A stretch of DNA of 64,000 bases from Atopomonas sediminilitoris (GTDB taxonomy: Bacteria > Pseudomonadota > Gammaproteobacteria > Pseudomonadales > Pseudomonadaceae). The stretch spans positions 62,001 through 126,000 of the forward strand of contig NZ_JAKUMM010000008.1 in assembly GCF_022601735.1 (NCBI RefSeq), read 5' to 3'. The translations under genes were made by a program, and so were the position numbers. Below the pieces are notes generated by a model. That model was not told where the DNA came from. It ran no database searches and saw only the letters and a program-made list of their open reading frames with translations. Of the stretch, positions 51,583 to 60,590 are shown in pieces. Each line of letters opens with the position of its first letter. Positions within the stretch are counted from its first letter, which is position 1.

Positions 51583-53010
51583 TCAGTCGCGCTGGGTTTT
51601 GATTTTTTCCACGATCGCGGTGGTGGAGCAGCTGTCGACAAAACTCAGCACTTTGACCGTACCGCCATAGGCTTGCACGATCGGCGCCCCGACGACGCCG
51701 TCGATACCATAATCACCGCCCTTAACCAGCACATCAGGGCGAATGGCCTCGAGCAGGCGCTCAGGGGTGTCCTCGCTGAAGCTCACCACCCAATCCACCG
51801 CACCTAAACCGGCCAACACGGCCATGCGCCGATCGACACTGTTGATCGGGCGACCGGGGCCTTTTAAGCGCGACACCGAGGCATCGTCATTGATGCCGAC
51901 GATCAGGCGGTCGCCCTCACGGCGGGCATCTTCCAGATAGCCCACGTGACCGGCGTGGATGATATCGAAGCAGCCATTGGTGAACACCACTTTCTCGCCG
52001 TGCGCACGGGCATCTTCGATGGCTACCAGCAGCTGTTCGACGTTCATCACGCCACGCTCGGAACCCTGCTCGCGCTGCACCGCGCGGCGCAACTCTGGCG
52101 CGCTGATCGCCGCCGTGCCCAATTTGCCCACCACAATACCGGCGGCCAAATTGGCCAGTGCCACGGCTTGCGGTAGCTCCTCACCGGCTGCGATAGCCGC
52201 CGCCAAGGTAGAAATGACTGTGTCACCGGCACCGGTGACGTCAAACACTTCGCGCGCACGCGCCGGCAGATGCAGCTCAGGCTGGCCCGGGCGTAGCAAG
52301 GTCATGCCTTGCTCGCTGCGCGTGATCAGTAACGCGCCAAGTTCCAACTCATGCATCAGCGCTTCACCCTTGGCCACCAGCTCGGCCTCGTCGTGACACT
52401 TGCCGACGATGGTTTCAAACTCGTGCAGGTTCGGGGTGATCAGGCTGGCACCGCGATAAATCGAAAAGTCACAGCCTTTGGGGTCGGCCAACACGCTAAT
52501 GCCACGGGCGCGGGCTAGCTGAATCAAGGCCTGATGGTTTTTCAGCGCCCCTTTGCCGTAGTCGGACAAAATCAGCACCTTAACCTGATCCAGCAACTGC
52601 TCGACGTCGGCAGCCAGTGCGTCAGTGTCGGTGTTGAACGGCTCTTCAAAATCCAAGCGCAGCAACTGCTGATGACGACTCATCACCCGCAGCTTAACGA
52701 TGGTGGGCTGGGTAGCAATCCGCTGGAACTGACTGGCAACGCCGGCGGCGGTGAGACGCTCGCTGAGGGCATCGGCCGCTTCATCTTGCCCGGTCACGCC
52801 GACCACATAAGCAGGCGCACCCAATGCAGCAATGTTCAACGCCACGTTGGCCGCGCCGCCTGGGCGATCTTCGCGCTGCTGCACGTTCACCACCGGCACC
52901 GGCGCTTCGGGCGAAATACGCTGCGTCGAGCCATGCCAGTAACGATCCAGCATCACATCACCCACCACCAACACCGGTGCCTGATCAAAACGCGGCATTG
53001 CAAGCTTCAT
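51583..53010 (-). CDS. hldE: Bifunctional heptose 7-phosphate kinase / heptose 1-phosphate adenylyltransferase HldE
   Basis: HldE performs two steps in making ADP-heptose for the LPS inner core. The protein is 475 residues from ATG 53008-53010 ([14 protein letters not shown]). The N-terminal ribokinase-type domain has [26 protein letters not shown] and [17 protein letters not shown]. The C-terminal nucleotidyltransferase has [21 protein letters not shown] hairpin with a T6 loop lies about 40 bases upstream of the start (53049-53070). Confidence 0.97.
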   Translation of the reverse strand: MKLAMPRFDQAPVLVVGDVMLDRYWHGSTQRISPEAPVPVVNVQQREDRPGGAANVALNIAALGAPAYVVGVTGQDEAADALSERLTAAGVASQFQRIATQPTIVKLRVMSRHQQLLRLDFEEPFNTDTDALAADVEQLLDQVKVLILSDYGKGALKNHQALIQLARARGISVLADPKGCDFSIYRGASLITPNLHEFETIVGKCHDEAELVAKGEALMHELELGALLITRSEQGMTLLRPGQPELHLPARAREVFDVTGAGDTVISTLAAAIAAGEELPQAVALANLAAGIVVGKLGTAAISAPELRRAVQREQGSERGVMNVEQLLVAIEDARAHGEKVVFTNGCFDIIHAGHVGYLEDARREGDRLIVGINDDASVSRLKGPGRPINSVDRRMAVLAGLGAVDWVVSFSEDTPERLLEAIRPDVLVKGGDYGIDGVVGAPIVQAYGGTVKVLSFVDSCSTTAIVEKIKTQRD

Positions 53011-53048
53011 CGAACACTCTCCAACCATTGCGGCGCACCCTTGGGCAG

Positions 53049-53070
53049 GCCGGCACAAAAAAGTGCCGGC
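53049..53070 (-). other. Hairpin in the hldE 5' region
   Basis: A perfect 8-bp stem (gccggcac 53049-53056, gtgccggc 53063-53070) with a six-base loop that is all T on the hldE strand. A taatat sequence sits just upstream of it on that strand and could be a -10 box, which would place the hairpin at the very 5' end of the hldE mRNA. It could alternatively be an old terminator, but no coding region ends there. Confidence 0.5.
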
Positions 53071-53184
53071 ATATTACCACGCGAGGGCTATCACGCTGCC
53101 GCGTTGCTCGACGATACTGCGTGCAGCTTCTAGACTTTTCCTAGACTTTCTCGCAAGCCCTCGCCCACCACAGGAGTCCCGCGC

Positions 53185-54297
53185 ATGCAGGTGACGCAGT
53201 ACCTGGATGAGCTCCCTAGCACCGCCGCTAGTGACGTACAGCTGGTTTTCGCCTTTGCCACCCCCGCTGCCTACCAAGCACGCGTGGCAGAACTGCGCGC
53301 CGCCTTCCCGCAGGCTTTACTCGCCGGCTGCAGCAGTGCTGGTTTGATTGCTGGCGAGCGCGTGGATGACTTCCCCATGGTCGCCACCGCGATCAGTTTT
53401 GCCCACAGCTGCGTCAGTCATGCTTGGCTAAAGCTGGCCGACTGCGCGGGGGATAGCTTCAGCGCCGGCCAACAACTGGGCGCACAGCTTCCCAAAGACG
53501 GCCTGCGCCATGTTCTTTTGCTCGCCGATGGCTTGCACGTCAACGGCTCAGCATTGATTGACGGTTTGCAGCACACCCTGCCCGCCGGCGTACAGGTGAC
53601 CGGCGGCTTGGCCGGCGACGGCGAGCGCTTTGAACAAACCTACGTCTATTGCAACGAACACTGCACCAGCCAAGCCCTGCTGGCGATCGGCTTATACGGC
53701 GAGGCCCTGCGCATCGGCCACGGTTCGCAAGGCGGCTGGGATAGCTTTGGCCCCGAACGCTTGATCACCAAAAGTGTGGGCAACGTGCTGTATAGCCTTG
53801 ATGATCAACCGGCGCTGGCCCTGTACAAACGCTATTTAGGTGAGCACGCCGCCGAGCTGCCGGCCAGCGGGCTGAAATTCCCCTTAAGTTTGCGCGGCCC
53901 CGACGGTCAACCCGGCGTGGTACGAACCATCCTAGGGGTTAACGAAACCGATGGCAGCATGACCTTCGCCGGCGACATGCCCGAAGGCACTTATGCCCGC
54001 CTCATGCGCGCCAATTTTGAGCGCCTGCTCGATGGCGCTGCGGGTGCTGCCGAGCGCTGCAACAGCCATCTCACCCAACAAGACGCCGAACTGGCTGTGT
54101 TGATTTCCTGTGTCGGCCGGCGAATGGTGCTCGGCCAAGCAGTAGAGGAAGAAGTCGAAGCCGTGCGCGCCACACTCGGCGCTAAGCCCGTGCTGTGTGG
54201 GTTTTACTCCTACGGCGAGATCTCGCCGCTACTGGATACCGAAGCTTGCACCCTGCACAACCAGACCATGACCATCACCGTGCTGGGTGAGGCATGA
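53185..54297 (+). CDS. FIST-domain sensory protein
   Basis: This 370-residue protein is a full FIST-N (about 20-210) plus FIST-C (about 215-350) protein. LLAGCSSAGLIAGE is the FIST-N signature, followed by VTGGLAGDGERFEQTYVY. The C-terminal part has ELPASGLKFPLSL, ISCVGRRMVLGQAVEEEVEAV and GFYSYGEISPL. FIST domains bind small ligands. Some, called NosP, bind haem and nitric oxide and are encoded with c-di-GMP enzymes or histidine kinases. Its stop overlaps the next start (ATGA), coupling it to a GGDEF-EAL protein. The ligand is unknown here. Confidence 0.9.
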   Translation: MQVTQYLDELPSTAASDVQLVFAFATPAAYQARVAELRAAFPQALLAGCSSAGLIAGERVDDFPMVATAISFAHSCVSHAWLKLADCAGDSFSAGQQLGAQLPKDGLRHVLLLADGLHVNGSALIDGLQHTLPAGVQVTGGLAGDGERFEQTYVYCNEHCTSQALLAIGLYGEALRIGHGSQGGWDSFGPERLITKSVGNVLYSLDDQPALALYKRYLGEHAAELPASGLKFPLSLRGPDGQPGVVRTILGVNETDGSMTFAGDMPEGTYARLMRANFERLLDGAAGAAERCNSHLTQQDAELAVLISCVGRRMVLGQAVEEEVEAVRATLGAKPVLCGFYSYGEISPLLDTEACTLHNQTMTITVLGEA

Positions 54298-56219
54298 GCC
54301 TGCACCGCCTGCTGCTGCGACAACTGCGCCGCCATTTACCTGACTACGCAGACAACACCGCACAGCAGGCGGCGCTGCAGGATCTGTTGGAGGCCGTCAG
54401 CTTGGCTTACCAGCAAAACGACCACGAACGCGCCTTATTGGAGCGCTCGCTGGACATCACCTCGCAAGAGCTGATCGAGCGCTTCGAGCAAGCCCAACGC
54501 AGCCTGCACGAGTTAGAACAAAGCCGTGGCGAGCTGCAGCATTCGCTTTCACTGCTCAGCGCCACCCTAGAGGCTACCGTTGAAGGTGTGTTAGTGGTGG
54601 ATACCCGCGGCCAAGTGCGCCAGCACAATGCTCAACTGGGTCAGCTGCTCCAGCTTAGCCATGAGCACCTCAGCGCTCCGCAACGTTTGCTGAAGCACGT
54701 CTTGCGTCAACTGCACCAGCCCAGTCGACAACTGCGTCAGCTGCGCAGTTTGTGGCAGCAACCCAGCGCCACCGCGACTGGCGAACTCAGCCTGCGCGAT
54801 GGCCGCCAATTGGCGTTTCATACCCAACCGCAGATTGTCGCCGGTGAAGAGATCGGCCGCGTGTGGAGCTTTCGCGACACCACCGAGCAACACAACCATG
54901 ACGTACTGATGCAGCATCAGGCCGAGCACGACAGCCTGACCGGCCTAGCCAATCGCAGCCTGTTTGCCCAGCGCCTTGACCACGCACTGCTGCGCGCCGA
55001 ACAGCAACAAGGCCAGCTGGCTGTTCTGTTTATTGACTTGGACAACTTCAAACTGATCAACGACAGCGCCGGTCACCATACCGGCGACGAATTACTCTGC
55101 GCGGTCGCGCAGCGCCTGCAAGCTGCTTTGCGCGATTGTGATGTGCTGGCACGTATCGGCGGCGATGAGTTTTTGGTGTTGCTGGATGAGCTCGATCACG
55201 ACGCGCAAGCCCAGCAGATTGCCCAGCGCTTGCTTGAAGTGCTGCGCCAACCCTTGTTGGTAGAAGGTAAAAAGCTCTGGGTCCACGCCAGCCTTGGCCA
55301 AGCGCTGTACCCGCGCGACGGCACGAGCGCCAGCGAATTAATTAGCCGCGCCGACATGGCCATGTACCACGCCAAGTCACGCGGGCGAAATAACGCCCAG
55401 AGCTTCTCGCCGGTCTTAGAGCAACAAGTACTGCGCCGCGTTGACCTGCAAAGCCAACTGCAAGGCGCCTTAGTACGCGGCGAAATCCACATGGCGCTAC
55501 AACCCAAGGTGTCGTTGGCCGACAGCCGCATTGTCGGCGCCGAAGCGCTGATGCGTTGGACCACCGCCAGCGGCCAGTCGGTAAGCCCGATGGACTTTAT
55601 TCCGGTGGCCGAGCAAACCGGCTTAATCGTGCAGCTCGGCGACTGGATTCTGCAACAGGCCCTCGACTGGCTCAGCACCCAGCACGATCAAAGCCTGAGC
55701 ATTGCCGTGAACTTGTCCGCCCTGCAGTTAGAAGATGAGCAACTGCCCGCCCGCCTACTCAGCTGGCTGACCCTTCGCAACCTGCAACCCGAGCGATTGG
55801 AGCTAGAAGTCACCGAAAGCATGCTGATGCAAAACCGTGAACTGGCGAGTCGCTTCTTAGAGCAAGTGCGCCATTACGGCGTGCGCGTTGCGGTGGATGA
55901 CTTCGGCACCGGCTATTCGTCGCTGAACTACCTGCGCTGGCTACCGATTGACGTACTGAAGATCGACCGCAGCTTTGTCCATGACCTCAACACCGCCCAA
56001 GATGCGCGGGCGATTGCACGCAGCATCTTGAGCCTTGCCGAAAACTTGCAGTTGGCGGTAGTCGCCGAAGGTATTGAAGACCCCGAGGCCGCTGCCTTCT
56101 TAAAAGAGATGGGCTGTTCTTTAGGACAGGGCTATTGGTACAGCCCGCCGCTGTCGCCAGAGGCCTTTGCCGAGCGACTGAGCATTCCTATTCCCACTTT
56201 GTCAGCGCTTAAAAACTAG
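54294..56219 (+). CDS. GGDEF-EAL c-di-GMP turnover protein with PAS domain
   Basis: In 641 residues the order is an N-terminal helical/coiled-coil stretch (about 1-85), a PAS-like domain (about 90-200), GGDEF and EAL. The cyclase motif GGDEF is intact at 289-293 (ARIGGDEFLVLL), and EAL is intact at 417-419 (GAEALMRW). DDFGTGYSSLNYL and the last-helix region AEGIEDPEAA are present, so both activities are possible. There is no membrane helix. It is translationally coupled to the FIST protein, which probably sets its activity. A hairpin follows the stop. Confidence 0.93.
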   Translation: MSLHRLLLRQLRRHLPDYADNTAQQAALQDLLEAVSLAYQQNDHERALLERSLDITSQELIERFEQAQRSLHELEQSRGELQHSLSLLSATLEATVEGVLVVDTRGQVRQHNAQLGQLLQLSHEHLSAPQRLLKHVLRQLHQPSRQLRQLRSLWQQPSATATGELSLRDGRQLAFHTQPQIVAGEEIGRVWSFRDTTEQHNHDVLMQHQAEHDSLTGLANRSLFAQRLDHALLRAEQQQGQLAVLFIDLDNFKLINDSAGHHTGDELLCAVAQRLQAALRDCDVLARIGGDEFLVLLDELDHDAQAQQIAQRLLEVLRQPLLVEGKKLWVHASLGQALYPRDGTSASELISRADMAMYHAKSRGRNNAQSFSPVLEQQVLRRVDLQSQLQGALVRGEIHMALQPKVSLADSRIVGAEALMRWTTASGQSVSPMDFIPVAEQTGLIVQLGDWILQQALDWLSTQHDQSLSIAVNLSALQLEDEQLPARLLSWLTLRNLQPERLELEVTESMLMQNRELASRFLEQVRHYGVRVAVDDFGTGYSSLNYLRWLPIDVLKIDRSFVHDLNTAQDARAIARSILSLAENLQLAVVAEGIEDPEAAAFLKEMGCSLGQGYWYSPPLSPEAFAERLSIPIPTLSALKN

Positions 56220-56247
56220 GCAGGCACTGACTTAATCAGCGCCTGCC
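56219..56247 (+). terminator. Terminator after the FIST / GGDEF-EAL operon
   Basis: A stem of 12 pairs with one mismatch (56219-56230 and 56236-56247) and a five-base loop begins at the last base of the GGDEF-EAL stop codon and is followed shortly by a run of four T. It lies between convergent genes. Confidence 0.65.
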
Positions 56248-56274
56248 CAGCGGTTTTCCCAACGCGATAGCGCT

Positions 56275-56544
56275 TTATTCGTCGCGCACAAAGCGCAGGC
56301 CAAGGCCTTCCGGCTCGACGCGCACCACTTCCATCTCAACCACCGGCGCTTCAATCGGCATGTCGATCACCTGCCCGCGCAGTCTGGCACCGCGCTCGGC
56401 CGGTAGTTGTTGCTGGTCCGTCAGCACGTACACACCGCTGTCAGAAATATCGCGCGTGTGCACAACCAATTCACCCACCTCCGGCACCCACAAGCGAATG
56501 CGGCAACGAAAGACAGTCCGTGGATGGTTACGCTGGTTACTCAT
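56275..56544 (-). CDS. Single-domain PilZ c-di-GMP receptor
   Basis: This 89-residue protein is one PilZ domain. The c-di-GMP motif RTVFR lies in NHPRTVFRCRI, followed by DISDSG in HTRDISDSGVYVLTD. GLGLRFV closes the barrel. It starts 21 bases downstream of the chemoreceptor gene on the same strand and converges on the GGDEF-EAL gene, so enzyme and possible receptor are encoded face to face. Confidence 0.9.
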   Translation of the reverse strand: MSNQRNHPRTVFRCRIRLWVPEVGELVVHTRDISDSGVYVLTDQQQLPAERGARLRGQVIDMPIEAPVVEMEVVRVEPEGLGLRFVRDE

Positions 56545-56565
56545 TCACTTGCTCCGGCGGTTCAA

Positions 56566-57693
56566 TCAGCGCCCAGTGTCTAGGCGTTTACCCACTTCTT
56601 GCAACTGCTGCACACCACTGCTGACCTGCGCGACTTGAGTCACCGCGCGATCCGCCGACTTGCACAAGTTGACCACACTGCGCTCCATCGCCTTGGAGGT
56701 ATCAGACTGCTCATCGGCCATGCCGGCAATGCTGCCCACCACGCCCCGCAAGGTTTCAATGCCTTGATGGACCGCCAGCTGGAGCTGATCAGAGCGACTC
56801 AGGCTCTTGATGCTGGAGTCAGCCTGCCGCGAGGCCTCTTCGATAATTTCCACCGCTTGCTGGGCACCCTCTTGCAGGCTACGGATATGCTGCTGAATGT
56901 CACCTGTGGACTGCTGCGTTTTGCTAGCCAAGGCACGGACCTCATCCGCCACCACGGCAAAGCCTCGGCCGGCCTCGCCTGCGCGGGCAGCTTCAATCGC
57001 TGCGTTTAGCGCCAGCAGATTGGTTTGTGCGGCGATGCCATTGATCACATCAAGCACCACCTCAATTTGTTCGGTTTTTTCTGCCAGCTGACCGACCGAG
57101 GTGGAAGCCTCTTGCACCATGGTCACCAGCTGACCGATCAAGCGCGCCACTTCACGACTGATCTCTTCATTGCCTTGGGTGTCGCGAGCGATGCTTTTCA
57201 CTTGCTCTAAGGCGTTCTGCACCGCTTCGCCTTCGCGGCCAAGGCTGGCGTGCATCAAATCCAAGGTGTGGCGCATTTGTTCGGCATCGCCTTGTTGTTG
57301 CTGCACCGCCTCTTGTGCCTGCTGGCTTTGTTTAAGCAACTGGCCGATCTGACTTGCCGCGACTTTAAGCGCCTCATCCACGGCATTGCCATGCTGCTGT
57401 TGCTTCTGCCAAGCCTGCAGCCACTGCGCCGCCTCGGCCTCGTTGCAGCCCAGCTGCGCGGCCAGCTCACGACTGGTTAATTGGTTGCGCTGCAAACGTT
57501 CAAGCGTGGCATTCAAACCACTGCCGCCAGCACCTTGCAAGCTCATCCACAGCCACACCGCCAGCGCCACCGCGCCCACCACCACGGCCATCAGAGCTTG
57601 CTTCCAGAGTGACGGCGAGTCTGCCGCCAACAATAACCACACCAGCTGCACCACCACTACTGCACTGAGCACCAGCAAGCCGCGTTTGAACAT
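56566..57693 (-). CDS. Methyl-accepting chemotaxis protein without periplasmic sensor domain
   Basis: This 375-residue protein starts at ATG 57691-57693 (MFKRGLLVLS), preceded by agagg. Two close membrane helices (LLVLSAVVVVQLVWLLLA and LMAVVVGAVALAVWLWM) leave almost no periplasmic loop. A coiled-coil signalling domain then carries the conserved hairpin IAAQTNLLALNAAIEAARAGEAGRGFAVVADEVRALA. Input is therefore from the membrane or cytoplasm. A near-match to a sigma-28 promoter (tttg 57732-57735, ttatcggg 57710-57717 on the plus strand) lies just upstream with 14-base spacing. Confidence 0.92.
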   Translation of the reverse strand: MFKRGLLVLSAVVVVQLVWLLLAADSPSLWKQALMAVVVGAVALAVWLWMSLQGAGGSGLNATLERLQRNQLTSRELAAQLGCNEAEAAQWLQAWQKQQQHGNAVDEALKVAASQIGQLLKQSQQAQEAVQQQQGDAEQMRHTLDLMHASLGREGEAVQNALEQVKSIARDTQGNEEISREVARLIGQLVTMVQEASTSVGQLAEKTEQIEVVLDVINGIAAQTNLLALNAAIEAARAGEAGRGFAVVADEVRALASKTQQSTGDIQQHIRSLQEGAQQAVEIIEEASRQADSSIKSLSRSDQLQLAVHQGIETLRGVVGSIAGMADEQSDTSKAMERSVVNLCKSADRAVTQVAQVSSGVQQLQEVGKRLDTGR

Positions 57694-57861
57694 GATCAAC
57701 CTCTTATCGTTATCGGGGCAGCGGCGCACGGTTTGCCCCGCCACCCATCTGGCTCATGTAAAGAAACTCTAGGCTGTATCGGCGGGCTGCGCGAAATATT
57801 CAATGCATCAAGGCACCGGTAATGCACGACACACTTGCTAACGCAGCGAAACTGCAATATA

Positions 57862-57890
57862 AATTTTCATTAATTAATATTTTGAAAATT
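57862..57890. promoter_or_regulatory. AT-rich inverted repeat upstream of the RpiR-family regulator
   Basis: An 8-bp perfect inverted repeat (aattttca 57862-57869, tgaaaatt 57883-57890) with a 13-base AT-only spacer lies 11 bases before the regulator start. The surrounding 40 bases are almost free of G and C in a GC-rich region. It is a good candidate operator or promoter; its binding protein is unknown. Confidence 0.55.
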
Positions 57891-57901
57891 AAATTTCACT
57901 C

Positions 57902-58816
57902 ATGACCGACAGCGACCTCTACGCGACGCCTATCTTGCAGCTGATTAGCGACCAGCAAAATCAGCTGCCGCCAGCCCTGAACAAGGTCGCGCACTACGTT
58001 TTACGCCACCCGCTAAAAGTCGCCACCATGACGATTGATGAGCTAGCGCGCGCCAGCGGCAGCTCAACGGCGGCGGTTAACCGCCTAGCCCGAGCGCTGG
58101 GCTTGAACGGTTACATCGGATTAAAAAGCGCCTTGCTCGACACATTGCAAGCCGTGGTGTCGCCGGTCGACAAGCTTCGCCAGCAGGTACAACAGCGCGA
58201 TAACGGCCACCTCGGGCTCGGGGAGCAATTGCAGGTGGCCAGCAGCAATTTGCAACACAGCTTACAAGCGCAACAAGAAACCGCGTTCGCCGCCTGCATC
58301 GACGCACTGTGCACCGCCAGACGGGTCTACGTGCTTGGGCTTGGCAACAGTGCCTACTTGGCCGGCCTCACAGCCATCAACTTAGCCCCGTTTGTGAACG
58401 ATGCCCGCGGGTTAGGGCTGGACGGTGGCAATGAAAACGCCGCGTATCGGCTCGCCGCTATCGGGGCCGATGACGTGTTATTGGCCATCAGCCTGCCGCG
58501 CTACTCGCGCGCCACTTTGCAATTGGCGAACTACGCGTGTGAGCGCGGCGCGACCGTGCTGGCAGTGACCGACTCGCCCGCCGCGCCGCTCAGCGCCGTT
58601 GCGCAGCACAGCGTGTTTGCCGGTGTCGAGCATCCCGCGCTGACCAGCGCCAACGCAGCAGCGCTGGCCATCTTAGAAGCCATCACGGCAGCGGTTATGA
58701 CTCGCAACCCTGACGCCGTCAGCCTGAGTGAAGAGCTCAGCGACAGCGTACTGAGTTACCTGCACTTGGCCTCACCCAATCGCTCGGCGCGCGCAGCCAC
58801 CCAGCGCAAACCCTAA
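57902..58816 (+). CDS. MurR/RpiR-family transcription regulator
   Basis: This 304-residue protein has an N-terminal helix-turn-helix of the RpiR type (about 10-85; TIDELARASGSSTAAVNRLARALGLNGYIGLKSAL). It ends with a SIS sugar-phosphate-binding domain (about 130-270; VYVLGLGNSAYLAGLTAINL, then DDVLLAISLPRYSRATLQLA). It resembles the family that senses phosphosugars but is not a clear HexR, as the N-terminus differs from the HexR consensus. It is divergent from the chemoreceptor gene, with a small gene 19 bases downstream. Its targets are unknown. Confidence 0.85.
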   Translation: MTDSDLYATPILQLISDQQNQLPPALNKVAHYVLRHPLKVATMTIDELARASGSSTAAVNRLARALGLNGYIGLKSALLDTLQAVVSPVDKLRQQVQQRDNGHLGLGEQLQVASSNLQHSLQAQQETAFAACIDALCTARRVYVLGLGNSAYLAGLTAINLAPFVNDARGLGLDGGNENAAYRLAAIGADDVLLAISLPRYSRATLQLANYACERGATVLAVTDSPAAPLSAVAQHSVFAGVEHPALTSANAAALAILEAITAAVMTRNPDAVSLSEELSDSVLSYLHLASPNRSARAATQRKP

Positions 58817-58835
58817 TCGAATTTCAGGAGCCATC

Positions 58836-59156
58836 ATGCAACTGCACGCCATCGAGCAACTCGCCCTTGCCCATCTGTTGCCCGAGCAACCCACTGAGCA
58901 ACAGGCCGACACCGGCTGCGCAGTGGTCAGCCGCGAGCACACGCGACAAGGTTTTTACAGCATCATCCAAGCGCCGCGCTTGGCCGCGCTGTTACAGCGC
59001 TTGGGTGAGCGACAGTGGGACTGTGGCGGGCTGCTCAACAGTGCGGCGGGCTTTATTATTTGCTGGCCAGAAAGCGACGACACCGTGTGCCTTGAGGCGG
59101 TGGCGGAAAATGGTCACTGGCCCAGTGAGTGGTTACCCCCCAGCCAAGCCCATTGA
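58836..59156 (+). CDS. Small hypothetical protein
   Basis: I do not recognise this 106-residue protein. It is soluble by composition, with four Cys and five Trp residues and a C-terminal WPSEWLPPSQAH. A ttcaggagcc Shine-Dalgarno sequence precedes the ATG, and it starts 19 bases after the RpiR gene, so the pair is probably one operon. It converges on the deacetylase gene with 7 bases between. Codon use looks normal for the region, which supports a real gene. Confidence 0.62.
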   Translation: MQLHAIEQLALAHLLPEQPTEQQADTGCAVVSREHTRQGFYSIIQAPRLAALLQRLGERQWDCGGLLNSAAGFIICWPESDDTVCLEAVAENGHWPSEWLPPSQAH

Positions 59157-59163
59157 GGACGAT

Positions 59164-60585
59164 TTAATCCTGTCTGCCACGCCATGGGTGGACAAAGAAC
59201 AACTCGTGCCGACGCACAGCCTTGCGATAGAACTCATCCGTACTGAGCGATGGCCAGCGCCGCGCCGCCAAGCCCCACTGCAAGAGACGTCGCAGGCGCT
59301 TCTTCCACGGCAAAGCCCCTTGCAAGTCATGCATCAAGCCCAGTGCCATGTGCTTGTCCAAACGCTGCGCGGGCGATAAGCACGGGCTCCACACGCCTTC
59401 CACCGACAATGGCTCCAGCGCGGGCGGTAACGCCACACCATGACCTTGCTCGCCCATGGGCCAGCGGTCGTTATCGTGCAGGTGATTGGCGTAATACAGC
59501 AGCGTTTTCGGCTGATGTGTACTGACCGAGAGCGCCTCGAACAAAGCTGCCGTGGTGGCCTGATGATCGGCATGCGGATCAAGCTGCGGGTGCGGAGTCA
59601 CCACGACCTGCGGCTGATAATGCTCGATCAAACCGCGCAAATCGCCCAGCAAGTTAAACCAGCTCGGCTGGCCATCCACATCGCCCGGAAGCGGTAGCGC
59701 ATTGCCTTGGCGATACGGGCGAATATCACTCAGCTCTGCCACCTGGGAGACATGCCCCAACAACGGCTCGGCCCGCATCGCCGGCAGTTGCATGCAGAAG
59801 TAACCGAGCTGGAAGCAGTCCGCAGCACTGACGCCGCCCCAACTGGCAGCGTGGCGACTATCCCAAGTCCGCAAGCGGGCTTTGAGCTGCGCCGCGGCGG
59901 GCCGATCCAGCCCCAAGGCTTGGTAGTTTTCAGCTTCTAACTCACCCACGGTCAAGGTGACGATCTGCACCTGCTGGGCGCGCTGGTATTGGGCAAACGC
60001 AGCCAGCTCAGCGTCATCGGCATGGGGTGCCAGAATCAGCATGCGCTGGTGGGCATAGTCGGCGTTGTGCTGCACATACAGCTTGGCCTCGCCCGCCAAG
60101 CGGCAATAATGGCCACGCAGGCGCACACGCCCCGCCGCCAACGCCTCACCCATGCCGGACAAGTTCAGCACCCGCACGCCAGCACAGCCACGCTCGAAGG
60201 TTTGCACATCGCAAACGTCATCGGTCTCAATCAGCACGGCAGGATCGAGCAAGCGACCCCGCCAATCCGCCGTGATGCGCAGCTCAAGCAGCAGTGTATC
60301 GGCCTGCGCAACGCCGTCTAAGTGCGCCAACCCCAGCGAGCCATCGGCGCCTAAGCGCACCGCCAGCGCATCACTTGACCATTGATAGCGGTAATCATCA
60401 CGCGGCGAGTAAAACAGATGGTCGGCGAAATACGCCTCGTGCAGCAGCCAAGCCAGTAACAACAGTGGCCCCGGCAGCCACCACAGCCAAACCGCACTGA
60501 CCGCTATCAGCGGCAAACCGGCCGCCAACGCGAGACGCCTGTGTCGACGGTGGCGTTGCAATAACTGTTGTTTACGCGCGTGCAT
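59164..60585 (-). CDS. dnpA: PIG-L family LPS-associated de-N-acetylase (DnpA-like)
   Basis: This 473-residue protein starts at ATG 60583-60585. A basic N-terminus and a hydrophobic helix (LALAAGLPLIAVSAVWLWWLPGPLLLLAWLL) are followed by a soluble domain. The PIG-L zinc motif is LAPHADDAELAAF (about residue 195) and a later DPHADHQATTAALFEAL supplies the third ligand. Its place beside a Mig-14-like gene and msbA fits P. aeruginosa DnpA, a deacetylase of the LPS core region linked to drug tolerance. The symbol rests on this match from memory. Confidence 0.78.
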   Translation of the reverse strand: MHARKQQLLQRHRRHRRLALAAGLPLIAVSAVWLWWLPGPLLLLAWLLHEAYFADHLFYSPRDDYRYQWSSDALAVRLGADGSLGLAHLDGVAQADTLLLELRITADWRGRLLDPAVLIETDDVCDVQTFERGCAGVRVLNLSGMGEALAAGRVRLRGHYCRLAGEAKLYVQHNADYAHQRMLILAPHADDAELAAFAQYQRAQQVQIVTLTVGELEAENYQALGLDRPAAAQLKARLRTWDSRHAASWGGVSAADCFQLGYFCMQLPAMRAEPLLGHVSQVAELSDIRPYRQGNALPLPGDVDGQPSWFNLLGDLRGLIEHYQPQVVVTPHPQLDPHADHQATTAALFEALSVSTHQPKTLLYYANHLHDNDRWPMGEQGHGVALPPALEPLSVEGVWSPCLSPAQRLDKHMALGLMHDLQGALPWKKRLRRLLQWGLAARRWPSLSTDEFYRKAVRRHELFFVHPWRGRQD

Positions 60586-60590
60586 AAAAC

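Noticed and set aside
57902..58816. HexR identity for the RpiR-family regulator
   Set aside because: The helix-turn-helix and N-terminus differ from the HexR pattern and no glucose-catabolism gene (zwf, edd, glk) is adjacent.
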